Under the pieces are notes generated by a model, which made no database searches, had not been told where the DNA came from, and saw only the letters and a list, made by a program, of their open reading frames with translations. A stretch of 64,000 nucleotides of DNA from Streptomyces sp. NBC_00483 (lineage in GTDB: Bacteria; Actinomycetota; Actinomycetes; Streptomycetales; Streptomycetaceae): assembly GCF_036013745.1 (NCBI RefSeq), contig NZ_CP107880.1:434001-498000 (forward strand), written 5' to 3'. This document shows, piece after piece, positions 8,275 to 14,977 of this stretch. Position 1 is the first letter of the stretch; each line of letters begins with the position of its first letter. Both the position numbers and the translations under genes were made by a program.

Positions 8275-8295
8275 ATCTATCGATTTTCGATAGAT
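8275..8295 (-). promoter_or_regulatory. Perfect 9-bp-arm dyad over the promoter of the DUF2975/Cro-like unit
   Basis: ATCTATCGA (8275-8283), TTT, TCGATAGAT (8287-8295). It covers the likely -10 box TAGATT of the DUF2975 gene, so a bound dimer would block RNA polymerase. The small Cro-like protein of the same operon is the natural candidate to bind it. Confidence 0.55.
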
Positions 8296-8324
8296 GGAGC
8301 AAGGGGGTGGAGCGCGGCGGATCC

Positions 8325-8368
8325 GTCAGGAATCGAGAAGCGCGGAACGGGGGGTTCGGATCTAGCCT
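8325..8368 (+). promoter_or_regulatory. 17-bp activator-like element and -10 box, VOC gene 1
   Basis: GTCAGGAATCGAGAAGC (8325-8341) recurs exactly at 9295-9311. It is followed 21 bases after GAGAAG by CTAGC; the -10 box TAGCCT (8363-8368) ends 7 bases before the ATG at 8376, so the mRNA is probably leaderless. The element lies where a class II activator such as AraC would sit, replacing a -35. Confidence 0.6.
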
Positions 8369-8375
8369 GCTCGTC

Positions 8376-8786
8376 ATGGACCTCACCATTCACACGAGCT
8401 TTCTGCCGCACGTCGACCCGGACGCCTCGCTCGCCTTCTACCGCGACGTCCTGGACTTCGAGATTCGCAGCGACGTCGGGCAGGGGAAGATGCGCTGGAT
8501 CACGGTCGGCCCGGCAGGTCAGCCCGGCACCTCCATCCTGTTGGCGCCGCCGGCCGCCGACCCGGGAATCACCGAGGACGAGCGCCGCACCGTCGCCGAA
8601 ATGATGGCCAAGGGCACCTACGGCTGGATCCTGCTGGCCACCCCGGACCTCGACGCCACGTTCGAGAAGGTGCAGGCGGGTGACACCGAGGTCGTCCAGG
8701 AGCCGACCGAGCAGCCGTACGGCATGCGTGACTGCGCCGTCCGCGACCCGGCGGGCAACCTGGTCCGCATCCAAGAAGTGCGCTGA
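8376..8786 (+). CDS. VOC family protein (glyoxalase/bleomycin-resistance fold)
   Basis: 136 residues from the ATG at 8376, just after a -10 box. The chain reads MDLTIHTSFLPHVDPDASLA then FYRDVLDFEIRSDVG, and ends DCAVRDPAGNLVRIQEVR, the characteristic start and end of one vicinal-oxygen-chelate domain (two beta-alpha-beta-beta-beta units). Metal ligands would come from H5 and the terminal E, but the activity (dioxygenase, isomerase, or ligand sequestration) cannot be read from sequence. It is followed 28 bp later by an AraC-type regulator and then a second VOC gene under an identical promoter element, so the three are a functional group. An upstream in-frame ATG at 8307 is discounted because it precedes the promoter element. 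Confidence 0.88.
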   Translation: MDLTIHTSFLPHVDPDASLAFYRDVLDFEIRSDVGQGKMRWITVGPAGQPGTSILLAPPAADPGITEDERRTVAEMMAKGTYGWILLATPDLDATFEKVQAGDTEVVQEPTEQPYGMRDCAVRDPAGNLVRIQEVR

Positions 8787-8814
8787 GCCGCGAGGAGAGA
8801 GGAGGGAGCGCCCT

Positions 8815-9339
8815 ATGTGTCAGCCCGAGTGGCGACGTGCGCGGGTCGAGGCGCAGCGCCTGGCCGATCTCGCGCGGCTGCGCCGCGTTCGTGACCGGAT
8901 CGACAGGGAGTACGCACAGCCGCTGAACGTGGAGGCGCTCGCCCGCGGTGTGCACATGTCCGCCGGACACCTCAGCCGCGAGTTCCGGGCGGCGTACGGC
9001 GAATCGCCGTACAGCTACTTGATGACGCGGCGCATCGAGCGCGCGACGGCACTGCTGCGGCGCGGCGACCTCAGCGTCACCGAGGTCTGCTTCACGGTCG
9101 GCTGCGCGTCGTTGGGTACGTTCACGACTCGTTTCACGGAGCTGGTCGGCATGCCGCCCGGGGCGTTCCGGCGCCGCGCGGCGGACGGCCCTGCCGGCAC
9201 AGCCGTCGATCCCGCGAGTACGGCCGGGGACGCGGGGCCCGCGGTCACCGTGGAGGGGATGCCGGCGTGCGTCGCGAAGCAGGTGACCAGACCGGTCAGG
9301 AATCGAGAAGCCCCGGACAAGGCCCGGCGCCTAGCGTGA
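8815..9339 (+). CDS. AraC family transcriptional regulator, DNA-binding domain only
   Basis: 174 residues from the ATG at 8815, preceded by the ribosome site GGAGGGAG. Residues about 20-120 are the double helix-turn-helix of AraC/XylS proteins (ALARGVHMSAGHLSREFRAA then YGESPYSYLMTRRIERATAL, and SVTEVCFTVGCASLGTFTTR, FTELVGMPPGAFRRRAA). No N-terminal ligand domain is present and the C-terminal 50 residues look disordered, so it is a minimal AraC protein like the MarA/SoxS group. It sits between two VOC genes that share a 17-bp element just upstream of their -10 boxes; the second copy lies inside the 3' end of this gene. Control of both VOC genes by this protein is a strong inference. Confidence 0.9.
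   Translation: MCQPEWRRARVEAQRLADLARLRRVRDRIDREYAQPLNVEALARGVHMSAGHLSREFRAAYGESPYSYLMTRRIERATALLRRGDLSVTEVCFTVGCASLGTFTTRFTELVGMPPGAFRRRAADGPAGTAVDPASTAGDAGPAVTVEGMPACVAKQVTRPVRNREAPDKARRLA
9295..9337 (+). promoter_or_regulatory. 17-bp activator-like element and -10 box, VOC gene 2
   Basis: Second copy of GTCAGGAATCGAGAAGC (9295-9311), with CTAGC 20 bases after GAGAAG and the -10 box TAGCGT (9332-9337) 7 bases before the ATG at 9345. The element is embedded in the last codons of the AraC gene. Confidence 0.6.
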
Positions 9340-9344
9340 AGGAC

Positions 9345-9998
9345 ATGGCAAACACCGCTTCCACCGCAACCGACACGTCCCTCGCGTCCGTCACCCTTGA
9401 GGTGGCCGACCTCGAGGCGGCCCGTAGCTTCTACCGCGCCTTCGGCGTGGACACGTACATCCGCCTGCGGGCGTCCGAGGCGCAGAGCGACGGATTCCGC
9501 GGCTTCACCCTGGCGCTCACGGTGTCCGGACCCGCCACCGTCGACGGCTTCATCGCCGCCGCCGTCGACGCCGGCGCCACGCTGCTCAAGCCCGCCACGA
9601 AGTCGCTGTGGGGCTACGGCGGCTTCGTCCAAGCACCGGACGGGACGCCCTGGAAGGTCGCGACCTCGGAGAAGAAGGACACAGGCCCGGCCACCCGCGA
9701 GATCGACCAGGTCGTCCTGCTGCTCGGCGTCGAGGACGTGAAGGCCACCAAGGAGTTCTACGTCGACCGGGGCCTGAGCGTGGCCAGGAGCTTCGGCGGC
9801 AAGTACGCCGAGTTCACCTCCGGCGGCTCCAACCCCGTCACGCTGGCCCTGTACAAGCACCGGGCCCTCGCCAAGGACCTCGGCGTCCCCGCCGACGGCA
9901 CCGGCTCGCACCGCATCGTCCTCGGTGGCGCCCCCGGCCCCTGCACCGACCCGGACGGATACGTCTGGGAGGCGGCCGCGGAGTCCACGGCGTCCTGA
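9345..9998 (+). CDS. VOC family protein with two domains
   Basis: 217 residues with two consecutive vicinal-oxygen-chelate modules: the first begins ASVTLEVADLEAARSFYRAF, the second REIDQVVLLLGVEDVKATKE then FYVDRGLSVARSFGGKYAEF, ending APGPCTDPDGYVWEAA. The length fits a duplicated glyoxalase-like protein that folds on itself. It starts at the ATG at 9345, 7 bases after a -10 box and downstream of the repeated 17-bp element, so an upstream in-frame start at 9267 inside the AraC gene is unlikely. The DUF1801 gene follows 70 bp later in the same direction. The role (detoxification or antibiotic sequestration) is not shown by sequence. Confidence 0.88.
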   Translation: MANTASTATDTSLASVTLEVADLEAARSFYRAFGVDTYIRLRASEAQSDGFRGFTLALTVSGPATVDGFIAAAVDAGATLLKPATKSLWGYGGFVQAPDGTPWKVATSEKKDTGPATREIDQVVLLLGVEDVKATKEFYVDRGLSVARSFGGKYAEFTSGGSNPVTLALYKHRALAKDLGVPADGTGSHRIVLGGAPGPCTDPDGYVWEAAAESTAS

Positions 9999-10068
9999 CG
10001 CCCGGCCCCGAACTCCCGCCCCGGCCAACCCCTTTGCTGCTCCATTCCTGTACGAGAGGACATCCGAC

Positions 10069-10557
10069 ATGCCGCACACGAAGTCGCCTGCCGAGAACTC
10101 CGCCACGACCGCCGAGCAGTACAACGGGTTCACGGCCGAGGAGCGGGCCGCGATGAAGGAGCATGCCCGGGAGCAGAAGCAGGCGGCGGCGCGGCGCGGC
10201 TCCTCCCGGGCGGACAAGGAGGCGGCCGCGGAGCAGGACGTCCTCGCGAAGATCGCCGAAATGCCGGAGGAGGACCGGCTCCTCGCCGAGCGGATCCACG
10301 CCATCGTCCGGACCGCCGCTCCGGACCTCGCACCCAAGCTCTGGTACGGGATGCCCGCCTACGCCAGGGACGGCAAGGTCGTCTGCCACTTCCAGAGCGC
10401 GCACAAGTTCAAGTCGCGGTACGCCACGCTCGGATTCAGCGACCAGGCGGCGCTGGACGACGGCGCCATGTGGCCGGCCGCCTACGCCCTCACGACGCGA
10501 CTGACCGCCGCGGACGAGAAGCACATCGGCGAGCTCATCAAGAAGGCAGTGGGCTGA
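10069..10557 (+). CDS. DUF1801 / YdhG-like protein
   Basis: 162 residues from the ATG at 10069 (ribosome site GAGAGGA). After a charged, helix-rich N-terminal stretch (residues 20-60, EEERAAM..EHAREQKQAAARRG type) comes a DUF1801 core: HAIVRTAAPDLAPKLWYGMP, AYARDGKVVCHFQSAHKFKS, RYATLGFSDQAALDDGAMWP and TAADEKHIGELIKKAV. Related proteins include Bacillus iron-chaperone-type and YdhG proteins. It follows the two VOC genes and the AraC gene, an arrangement that suggests a shared stress or detoxification response. Biochemical function is unassigned. Confidence 0.85.
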   Translation: MPHTKSPAENSATTAEQYNGFTAEERAAMKEHAREQKQAAARRGSSRADKEAAAEQDVLAKIAEMPEEDRLLAERIHAIVRTAAPDLAPKLWYGMPAYARDGKVVCHFQSAHKFKSRYATLGFSDQAALDDGAMWPAAYALTTRLTAADEKHIGELIKKAVG

Positions 10558-10572
10558 ACCCGCTGCCCTCCA

Positions 10573-10622
10573 CCGGCATCCGCCCCGTCGCCGGCCGCCG
10601 GCATCCGCCCCGCCCGCGGGCG
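10573..10622. repeat. 25-bp tandem repeat, two copies
   Basis: CCGGCATCCGCCCCG begins both 10573-10597 and 10598-10622; the remaining bases of the unit are partly conserved. It lies in the 120-bp gap between the DUF1801 gene and the next SDR gene. Confidence 0.6.
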
Positions 10623-10677
10623 TCCCGCAGACCAACACCTGCGCGGCCATGGAAGGTTGAGCGTTCAGGGGGTATCC

Positions 10678-11592
10678 ATGTGCGCCATGACGCACTCCTC
10701 GCCCGCCCCGCGCGGCCTCCCCGCCCCTCCCCCGCTCGGCACATCCGCACTGCCCCCGGGCACGTACGACGACCGGCTCGTGCTGGTGACCGGGGGTGGT
10801 ACGGGGCTCGGGCGGGCCGTTGCCGCGGAGTTCGCGCGGCTCGGCGCCGGAGTGATGATCGTCAGCCGGAAGGCGGAGCATCTGGCGCCCGCGCGCGAGG
10901 AGTTGCAGGCGATCGAGGGCGCGGGGCTGATCACTGCGGCGACCTGCGACATCCGGGACGCGGCCCGGATCACGGAGGTCTTCGACGCGGCATTCGCGGC
11001 GCACGGCCGGATGCCGGACGTCCTGGTGAACAACGCGGCCGCCAACTTCCCCGTTCCGGCAGAGGAGTTGTCGCCGAACGGCTGGCGCTCGGTCATCGAC
11101 ATCACGCTCAACGGAACGTACTTCATGACCCGCGAGTTCGGACGCCGGCACCTGGCGGCGGGCACACCCGGTTCGGTGATCGCCGTCGGCGCGTCGTACG
11201 CGTGGACGGGCGGGCCCGGCTACGCGCACAGTTCGGCGGCGAAGGCGGGCGTGAAGAACCTGGTGGAGACGCTCGCCGTGGAGTGGGGACCGTACGGGAT
11301 CCAGGTCAACGGCCTGGTGCCGGGCCTCATGCCGCACGAGGACATGACGCCCGACATCCGCGACAACCTCGACCGCGCCGAGGACCCCGCCGCCCGCCAG
11401 CCCGCGCTCCGGGTGGGCGCGCCACGGGAGTTGGGGTGGGCGGCGACGTTCCTCGCCTCGCCGTACGCCCGTTTCGTCAGCGGCCACACACTGGTGGTGG
11501 ACGGCGCGAACTGGCAGCGACGCGGTCTGGTCAACGCGCCGGTGACGCCGGTGCGGGAGCAGATGGGTCGCGGCCCGTTCGAGGCCGGTTGA
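10678..11592 (+). CDS. SDR oxidoreductase of the 2,4-dienoyl-CoA reductase type
   Basis: 304 residues from the ATG at 10678, which follows AGGGGG by about 5 bases (an ATG at 10687 is an alternative). The Rossmann motif is LVLVTGGGTGLGRAVAAEFA (about residue 40) and the NNAAAN motif follows. At the usual YxxxK position it has Ser (HSSAAKAGV), with a Tyr earlier in GASYAWTGGPGY. This Ser-for-Tyr change and the sequence around it are the pattern of mitochondrial-type 2,4-dienoyl-CoA reductases, in which Ser and Lys plus an upstream Tyr and Asn form the active site. It therefore probably reduces dienoyl-CoA with NADPH in beta-oxidation of unsaturated fatty acids. It converges on the PPOX gene. 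Confidence 0.88.
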   Translation: MCAMTHSSPAPRGLPAPPPLGTSALPPGTYDDRLVLVTGGGTGLGRAVAAEFARLGAGVMIVSRKAEHLAPAREELQAIEGAGLITAATCDIRDAARITEVFDAAFAAHGRMPDVLVNNAAANFPVPAEELSPNGWRSVIDITLNGTYFMTREFGRRHLAAGTPGSVIAVGASYAWTGGPGYAHSSAAKAGVKNLVETLAVEWGPYGIQVNGLVPGLMPHEDMTPDIRDNLDRAEDPAARQPALRVGAPRELGWAATFLASPYARFVSGHTLVVDGANWQRRGLVNAPVTPVREQMGRGPFEAG

Positions 11593-11616
11593 CGGGCCAG
11601 GCGCGCCGTGCGGGAC

Positions 11617-12048
11617 TCAGCCGATCCGCTGCCCGTACACGTGGTCCACGGCCATCACCATCAGGACCCGACGGTCGGACACCATCACCGACCGGTACTC
11701 GTCCCAGTCCGGGTGCTCGCCGGCCGCCTTGCGGTAGTACTCGACGAGCGCCTCGACCTCGGGCCCCTTGGGGTCGGTGCCTGGACCCACGAGTGTCACG
11801 GCGCCCTCTGCGGTGGCCCAGGCCCGGCCGTCGGAGGCCGTCACCTCCAGCGCGGCACGGGGGTCACGGCGCAGGTTCACGGTCTTGGCGCGGCCCTCGG
11901 TCATCGACACGCACAACGTCTCGGTGTCGGGGTCGAAGAACGGCTGGACCGGCGAGAGTTGGGGCCTGCCGTCGGCCTTGATCGTGGCGAGGACACCGAG
12001 CCTGCTCTCGGCGAGGAGGGTGCGGGGGTCGAAGGGCGCGGATGTCAT
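11617..12048 (-). CDS. PPOX-class (F420/flavin-dependent) split-barrel protein
   Basis: 143 residues from the ATG at 12048, preceded at 5 bases by AAAGG (a GTG at 12054 is the alternative). The sequence LAESRLGVLATIKADGRPQL then SPVQPFFDPDTETLCVSM, and RAKTVNLRRDPRAALEVTAS, is typical of actinobacterial PPOX-class F420-dependent reductases with a pyridoxamine-phosphate-oxidase-like barrel. These proteins are usually dimers binding F420, FMN or haem-derived ligands. The neighbours (a convergent SDR and an enoyl-CoA hydratase) give no firm lead. Cofactor choice is inferred from family only. Confidence 0.87.
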   Translation of the reverse strand: MTSAPFDPRTLLAESRLGVLATIKADGRPQLSPVQPFFDPDTETLCVSMTEGRAKTVNLRRDPRAALEVTASDGRAWATAEGAVTLVGPGTDPKGPEVEALVEYYRKAAGEHPDWDEYRSVMVSDRRVLMVMAVDHVYGQRIG

Positions 12049-12117
12049 GGTCACCTTTCGGGCGGGTGGACGGACGCTATGGCGTCGACGCGATCCGCCG
12101 ACACCCTTGCGAACATC

Positions 12118-12957
12118 TCACGCGCCCCGGTATTCCGGCGGCCTGCGCCGCGCCTTCGCCGTGAATCCTTCGGTCGCGTCCTCGGAGGTGAGCGTCAGCG
12201 CCGCGCTCATGGCGACGCGGTCGAGCGCCGCGTCGAGCCCGGCATCCGCGTACGCGTCGATGTCGCGCTTGACGGACTGCACGGCGAGCGGCGCGTTACC
12301 GGCGATCTCGGCGGCCACGTCGCGTGCGGAGCGCTCCAACTCATCGACCGGCACGACCTGTTGGAGGAGGTTCAGCCGGTGGGCGGTCTCCGCGTCGATC
12401 CGCCGCCCGGTCAGCGCGAGGAACTTCGCCCACCCGGCCCCCGCCTCGCGCGCGATCCGCAGATCCCCGCCCGCGTCGACGGCGACCCCCAACTGCGCCT
12501 CCGGCAGCGCGAAAACGGCGTCGTCGGCCGCGATCCGCACATCCGCCATGAGCGCCAGCTCGAACCCGAAGCCCAGGCAGTACCCCTGCACGGCCGCGAC
12601 CACGGGCTGCGGCAGCCGCGCGAACGCGGCGAACCGCTCGTGCACCCACCGGATGCCTTCGTAGTACGCCCGGTGCCGCGCGGAACCGCTCTCCCCCTCG
12701 ATGCCCCCGCCGGGCGCGGTCACATCGATCCCCGCACAGAAGGCCCGCCCCTCGGCGCGCAAAAGCACGACACGTATCCGCTCGTCGAACCGGATCCGGT
12801 CGGCCATGACGCCCAGCTGCCGACTGGACTCCCAGCTCCAGGCGTTGAGCTTGGCCGGACGACACAGCGTGAGCACACCGACGCCGCCCTTCTCGACGTC
12901 GAGGCGCATCCGCCGCTCGTCCCCTTCGGGGATACGGGTGTCGGTCGTGTCGATCAT
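12118..12957 (-). CDS. Enoyl-CoA hydratase/isomerase family protein
   Basis: 279 residues from the ATG at 12957 (MIDTTDTRIPEGDE). The crotonase core is clear: VGVLTLCRPAKLNAWSWESS, the oxyanion-hole segment RAFCAGIDVTAPGGG, and PVVAAVQGYCLGFGFELALM. The catalytic Glu position falls in AVFALPEAQLGVAVDAGGDL, where LPEAQLG carries a glutamate. The loop with GIDV and the insertion GGIEGESGSARHRAYYEGIR are like those of hydratases acting on larger acyl-CoAs. It is divergent from an ArsR-type regulator whose operator array lies in the shared 128-bp gap, so that regulator could act on it as well as on itself. Confidence 0.9.
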   Translation of the reverse strand: MIDTTDTRIPEGDERRMRLDVEKGGVGVLTLCRPAKLNAWSWESSRQLGVMADRIRFDERIRVVLLRAEGRAFCAGIDVTAPGGGIEGESGSARHRAYYEGIRWVHERFAAFARLPQPVVAAVQGYCLGFGFELALMADVRIAADDAVFALPEAQLGVAVDAGGDLRIAREAGAGWAKFLALTGRRIDAETAHRLNLLQQVVPVDELERSARDVAAEIAGNAPLAVQSVKRDIDAYADAGLDAALDRVAMSAALTLTSEDATEGFTAKARRRPPEYRGA

Positions 12958-13034
12958 CCGCGCAGGGTAGCGGCGCGGGGGCACATCCTGAAGACCCGTC
13001 AGCTCCCCAACTCCCGCAACCGGCCGGGGCGTTG

Positions 13035-13090
13035 CTTGCAAAGAAACCCTTGCAAGGCTTTCTTTGCAACGTTACCTTTGCATGCATGAC
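13035..13090 (+). promoter_or_regulatory. Four TTGCA sites at an exact 14-bp period, operator array
   Basis: TTGCAA at 13036, 13050 and 13064 and TTGCAT at 13078 recur every 14 bp. The outer three also form dyads: TTGCAAAGAAA (13036-13046) with TTTCTTTGCAA (13059-13069), around the inner palindrome CCTTGCAAGG (13048-13057). The last repeat abuts the ATG at 13086. This looks like a cooperative binding array for the adjacent winged-helix regulator. Confidence 0.65.
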
Positions 13091-13694
13091 CGAGCCCGAG
13101 CCCGCACCAGCACCAGCACCAGCACAGCCGAAGGTCCGCAATCTCGACGCCCGCTCCCTGCGCGGGCTCGCCCATCCGCTCCGTATCCGCCTGCTGGACG
13201 CGCTGCGCTTCGGCGGCCCCGCCACCGCGTCCCAACTCGGCGAGAAACTGGGCGAGTCCAGCGGCGCCACCAGCTACCACCTGCGCCAACTCGCCGCTCA
13301 CGGGTTCATCGAGGACGCGCCGGAGCACGGCAAGGGGCGGGAGCGCTGGTGGAAGTCGGCCTACCAGGGCCTGCGCTTCGACGACGCCCTGCTGACGGAC
13401 GAGAACCCCGAAGTGCGCGGCGCGGCCGATCTCTACCTCCACGAACTGCTGACCACACACAACCGCGACCTGTCGACCTGGCTGGGCAACCGTCACGCCT
13501 GGCCCGAGGCGTGGAACAGCACCTGGGACCTGAGCAGCGCCACGCTGAACCTCACCCCCGAGCTGACCCGTGAGCTCGTGGAGAAGCTGCACGCAGTCAT
13601 CGACACCTTCCGCGACCGGGCCGCACCCGAGGGCACCGATGAGGCGGCGCAGGTACGCATCCACACCCATACGTTCCCGCTGACCACAGAGTGA
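13086..13694 (+). CDS. ArsR-type winged-helix transcriptional regulator
   Basis: 202 residues from the ATG at 13086. After a low-complexity Pro/Ala tail (EPEPAPAPAPAPAQP) comes a winged helix, LDARSLRGLAHPLRIRLLDA, GPATASQLGEKLGESSGATS then YHLRQLAAHGFIEDAPEHGK and GRERWWKSAYQGLRF, as in Streptomyces HTH_20/ArsR regulators. The C-terminal half (DLYLHELLTTHNRDLSTWLG onward) is helical and probably dimerises or binds a ligand. Such genes usually precede or oppose an MFS gene; here they face an enoyl-CoA hydratase and are followed by a small hypothetical gene. The TTGCAA array upstream is almost certainly its own operator. Inducer unknown. Confidence 0.88.
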   Translation: MTEPEPAPAPAPAQPKVRNLDARSLRGLAHPLRIRLLDALRFGGPATASQLGEKLGESSGATSYHLRQLAAHGFIEDAPEHGKGRERWWKSAYQGLRFDDALLTDENPEVRGAADLYLHELLTTHNRDLSTWLGNRHAWPEAWNSTWDLSSATLNLTPELTRELVEKLHAVIDTFRDRAAPEGTDEAAQVRIHTHTFPLTTE

Positions 13695-13708
13695 GAGGTC
13701 GCAAGCCG

Positions 13709-13906
13709 ATGCACACCGACCCGCACATGTATCTGTTCCTGTACCACACGCGCACCTGCGAACTCCGCGCCCAGGCCGACACCCACCGTCACCCACGCAC
13801 GACCGGTCGATCTTCCCGAGGCCTGCGTACGCGGGTGGGTTGGACGCTGGTCGAGGTGGGCCTGAAGCTCGCCGCACCGGCAAGGTCGGCGAGCGCCACA
13901 CCATAA
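13709..13906 (+). CDS. Small hypothetical protein
   Basis: 65 residues from the ATG at 13709, 14 bases after the regulator's stop and preceded by GAGAGG. The sequence MHTDPHMYLFLYHTRTCELR opens like a group of short Streptomyces proteins that start MH.DP..YLFL...R..ELR and end with a hydrophobic TRVGWTLVEVGLKLA segment. That C-terminal stretch could be an amphipathic or membrane-touching helix. No function is known to me. Its stop codon lies in the first of three short tandem repeats (13903-13933). Confidence 0.55.
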   Translation: MHTDPHMYLFLYHTRTCELRAQADTHRHPRTTGRSSRGLRTRVGWTLVEVGLKLAAPARSASATP

Positions 13907-13933
13907 GCCCGGCATAGCCCGGCATAGCTCGGC
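13903..13933. repeat. Short tandem repeat at a stop codon (three copies, 10-11 bp)
   Basis: ATAAGCCCGGC, ATAGCCCGGC and ATAGCTCGGC follow each other. The TAA stop of the small hypothetical gene is in the first copy; the site lies between two converging genes. Confidence 0.55.
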
Positions 13934-13942
13934 GTCGAAGCG

Positions 13943-14914
13943 TCAGGCGCGGAGCAGGTCGGTCGAGACGGCCCAGAGGCGCTCGGCGGCCGCGGGATCG
14001 AGTGCCCATTCCTTGACGCCGTGCGGGTGCTGCGCGAGTTCGGCGTCGTTCGGCACGGTGTACGCCTCTTGCCCATCGTCGAGGTAGTGACCCCCGGTGT
14101 GGGCGAACTGCGGAGCGACCGCCGCGACGATGCTGGTGGCGGCCCCCTGCCCGACAGTCTTGTACGTGAAGGTACCGGCGGCCTCGGCCGCGTCGAGCGA
14201 CGCTTTCTGCTCGGGCGTGAAGTTCCGCTGCAGCCCCGTCGCGACGCCCCCTGGGTTCACCGCGTTGGCCACGATGCCGTCGGATGCCCAGCGGCGGGTC
14301 ACCTCGACGGCGAAGAGCGAGTTCGCCGTCTTGGACCGGGCGTAGGCGAGTTGCGGATCGTACGCGCGGCGCTCGAAGTGAAGGTCGCCGAAGTCGACTC
14401 CGGCACGCATGTGCGCCGTGGAACTGACCGAGACGATCCGCGCCCCGTCGCGCTCGACCGCTCCCCGCGCGAGGGCGCTACGCAGCCCTGTGGCCAGCGC
14501 GAAGTGACCGAGATGGTTCGTCGCGAACTGCAACTCCCAGCCCTCAAGCGTGCGTTCGAGCCCACCAGTGACCACACCGGCGTTGTTGATCAGCAGATGA
14601 AGCGGGCCGTCCCAACTGTCGACGAAGCGCGCGACAGAGACCCCGTCCGCAAGGTCCAGCCGGACCACGCGCGACCGAACGCCAACCGTCGACTTCGCGA
14701 ACCTCTCGGCGACGGCCTCACCCGCGGCCTTGTCGCGGACGGCGAGCGTCACCTCCGCCCCGGCGGCGGCCAGCACACGCGCTGTCTCCGCACCGAGTCC
14801 AGAGGAAGCCCCTGTCACGACCGCGCGGACACCGGCGAGGTCGACACCGCGCAGCACCTCTTCCGCGGTGCTCGAGGCGTTGAAGGGAGTGGTGATGAGG
14901 ACGGGAGCATCCAT
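13943..14914 (-). CDS. SDR family oxidoreductase (retinol-dehydrogenase/WWOX-like)
   Basis: 323 residues from the ATG at 14914. Motifs are the Rossmann TGASSGLGAETARVLAAAGA (near residue 34), NNAGV, the catalytic Ser in RIVSVSSTAHM and the pair YARSK (AYARSKTANSLFAVE). The pattern VTLAVRDKAAGEAVAERFAK and the long C-terminal region (YLDDGQEAYTVPNDAELAQH) are those of the oxidoreductase group that reduces or oxidises bulky hydrophobic alcohols. It is divergent from a TetR gene with 63 bp between; the minus-strand -10 TATAGT (14927-14922) sits in one arm of the dyad there and is 7 bases from the start codon, so it is probably a leaderless, TetR-repressed gene. Confidence 0.9.
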   Translation of the reverse strand: MDAPVLITTPFNASSTAEEVLRGVDLAGVRAVVTGASSGLGAETARVLAAAGAEVTLAVRDKAAGEAVAERFAKSTVGVRSRVVRLDLADGVSVARFVDSWDGPLHLLINNAGVVTGGLERTLEGWELQFATNHLGHFALATGLRSALARGAVERDGARIVSVSSTAHMRAGVDFGDLHFERRAYDPQLAYARSKTANSLFAVEVTRRWASDGIVANAVNPGGVATGLQRNFTPEQKASLDAAEAAGTFTYKTVGQGAATSIVAAVAPQFAHTGGHYLDDGQEAYTVPNDAELAQHPHGVKEWALDPAAAERLWAVSTDLLRA

Positions 14915-14921
14915 GCGACCG

Positions 14922-14971
14922 ACTATACGCACTGGACTGGATTTGTATAGTTCGCTTACCGCTCCTACGCT
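14922..14971. promoter_or_regulatory. Divergent promoters with a TetR-type dyad (SDR / TetR)
   Basis: ACTATAC (14922-14928) and GTATAGT (14945-14951) are perfect 7-bp arms. The left arm contains the minus-strand -10 TATAGT of the SDR gene; the right arm overlaps the plus-strand -35 TTGTAT (14943-14948), which is 17 bp from TACGCT (14966-14971), 6 bases before the TetR ATG. One bound dimer could silence both genes. Confidence 0.6.
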
Positions 14972-14977
14972 CACCCC

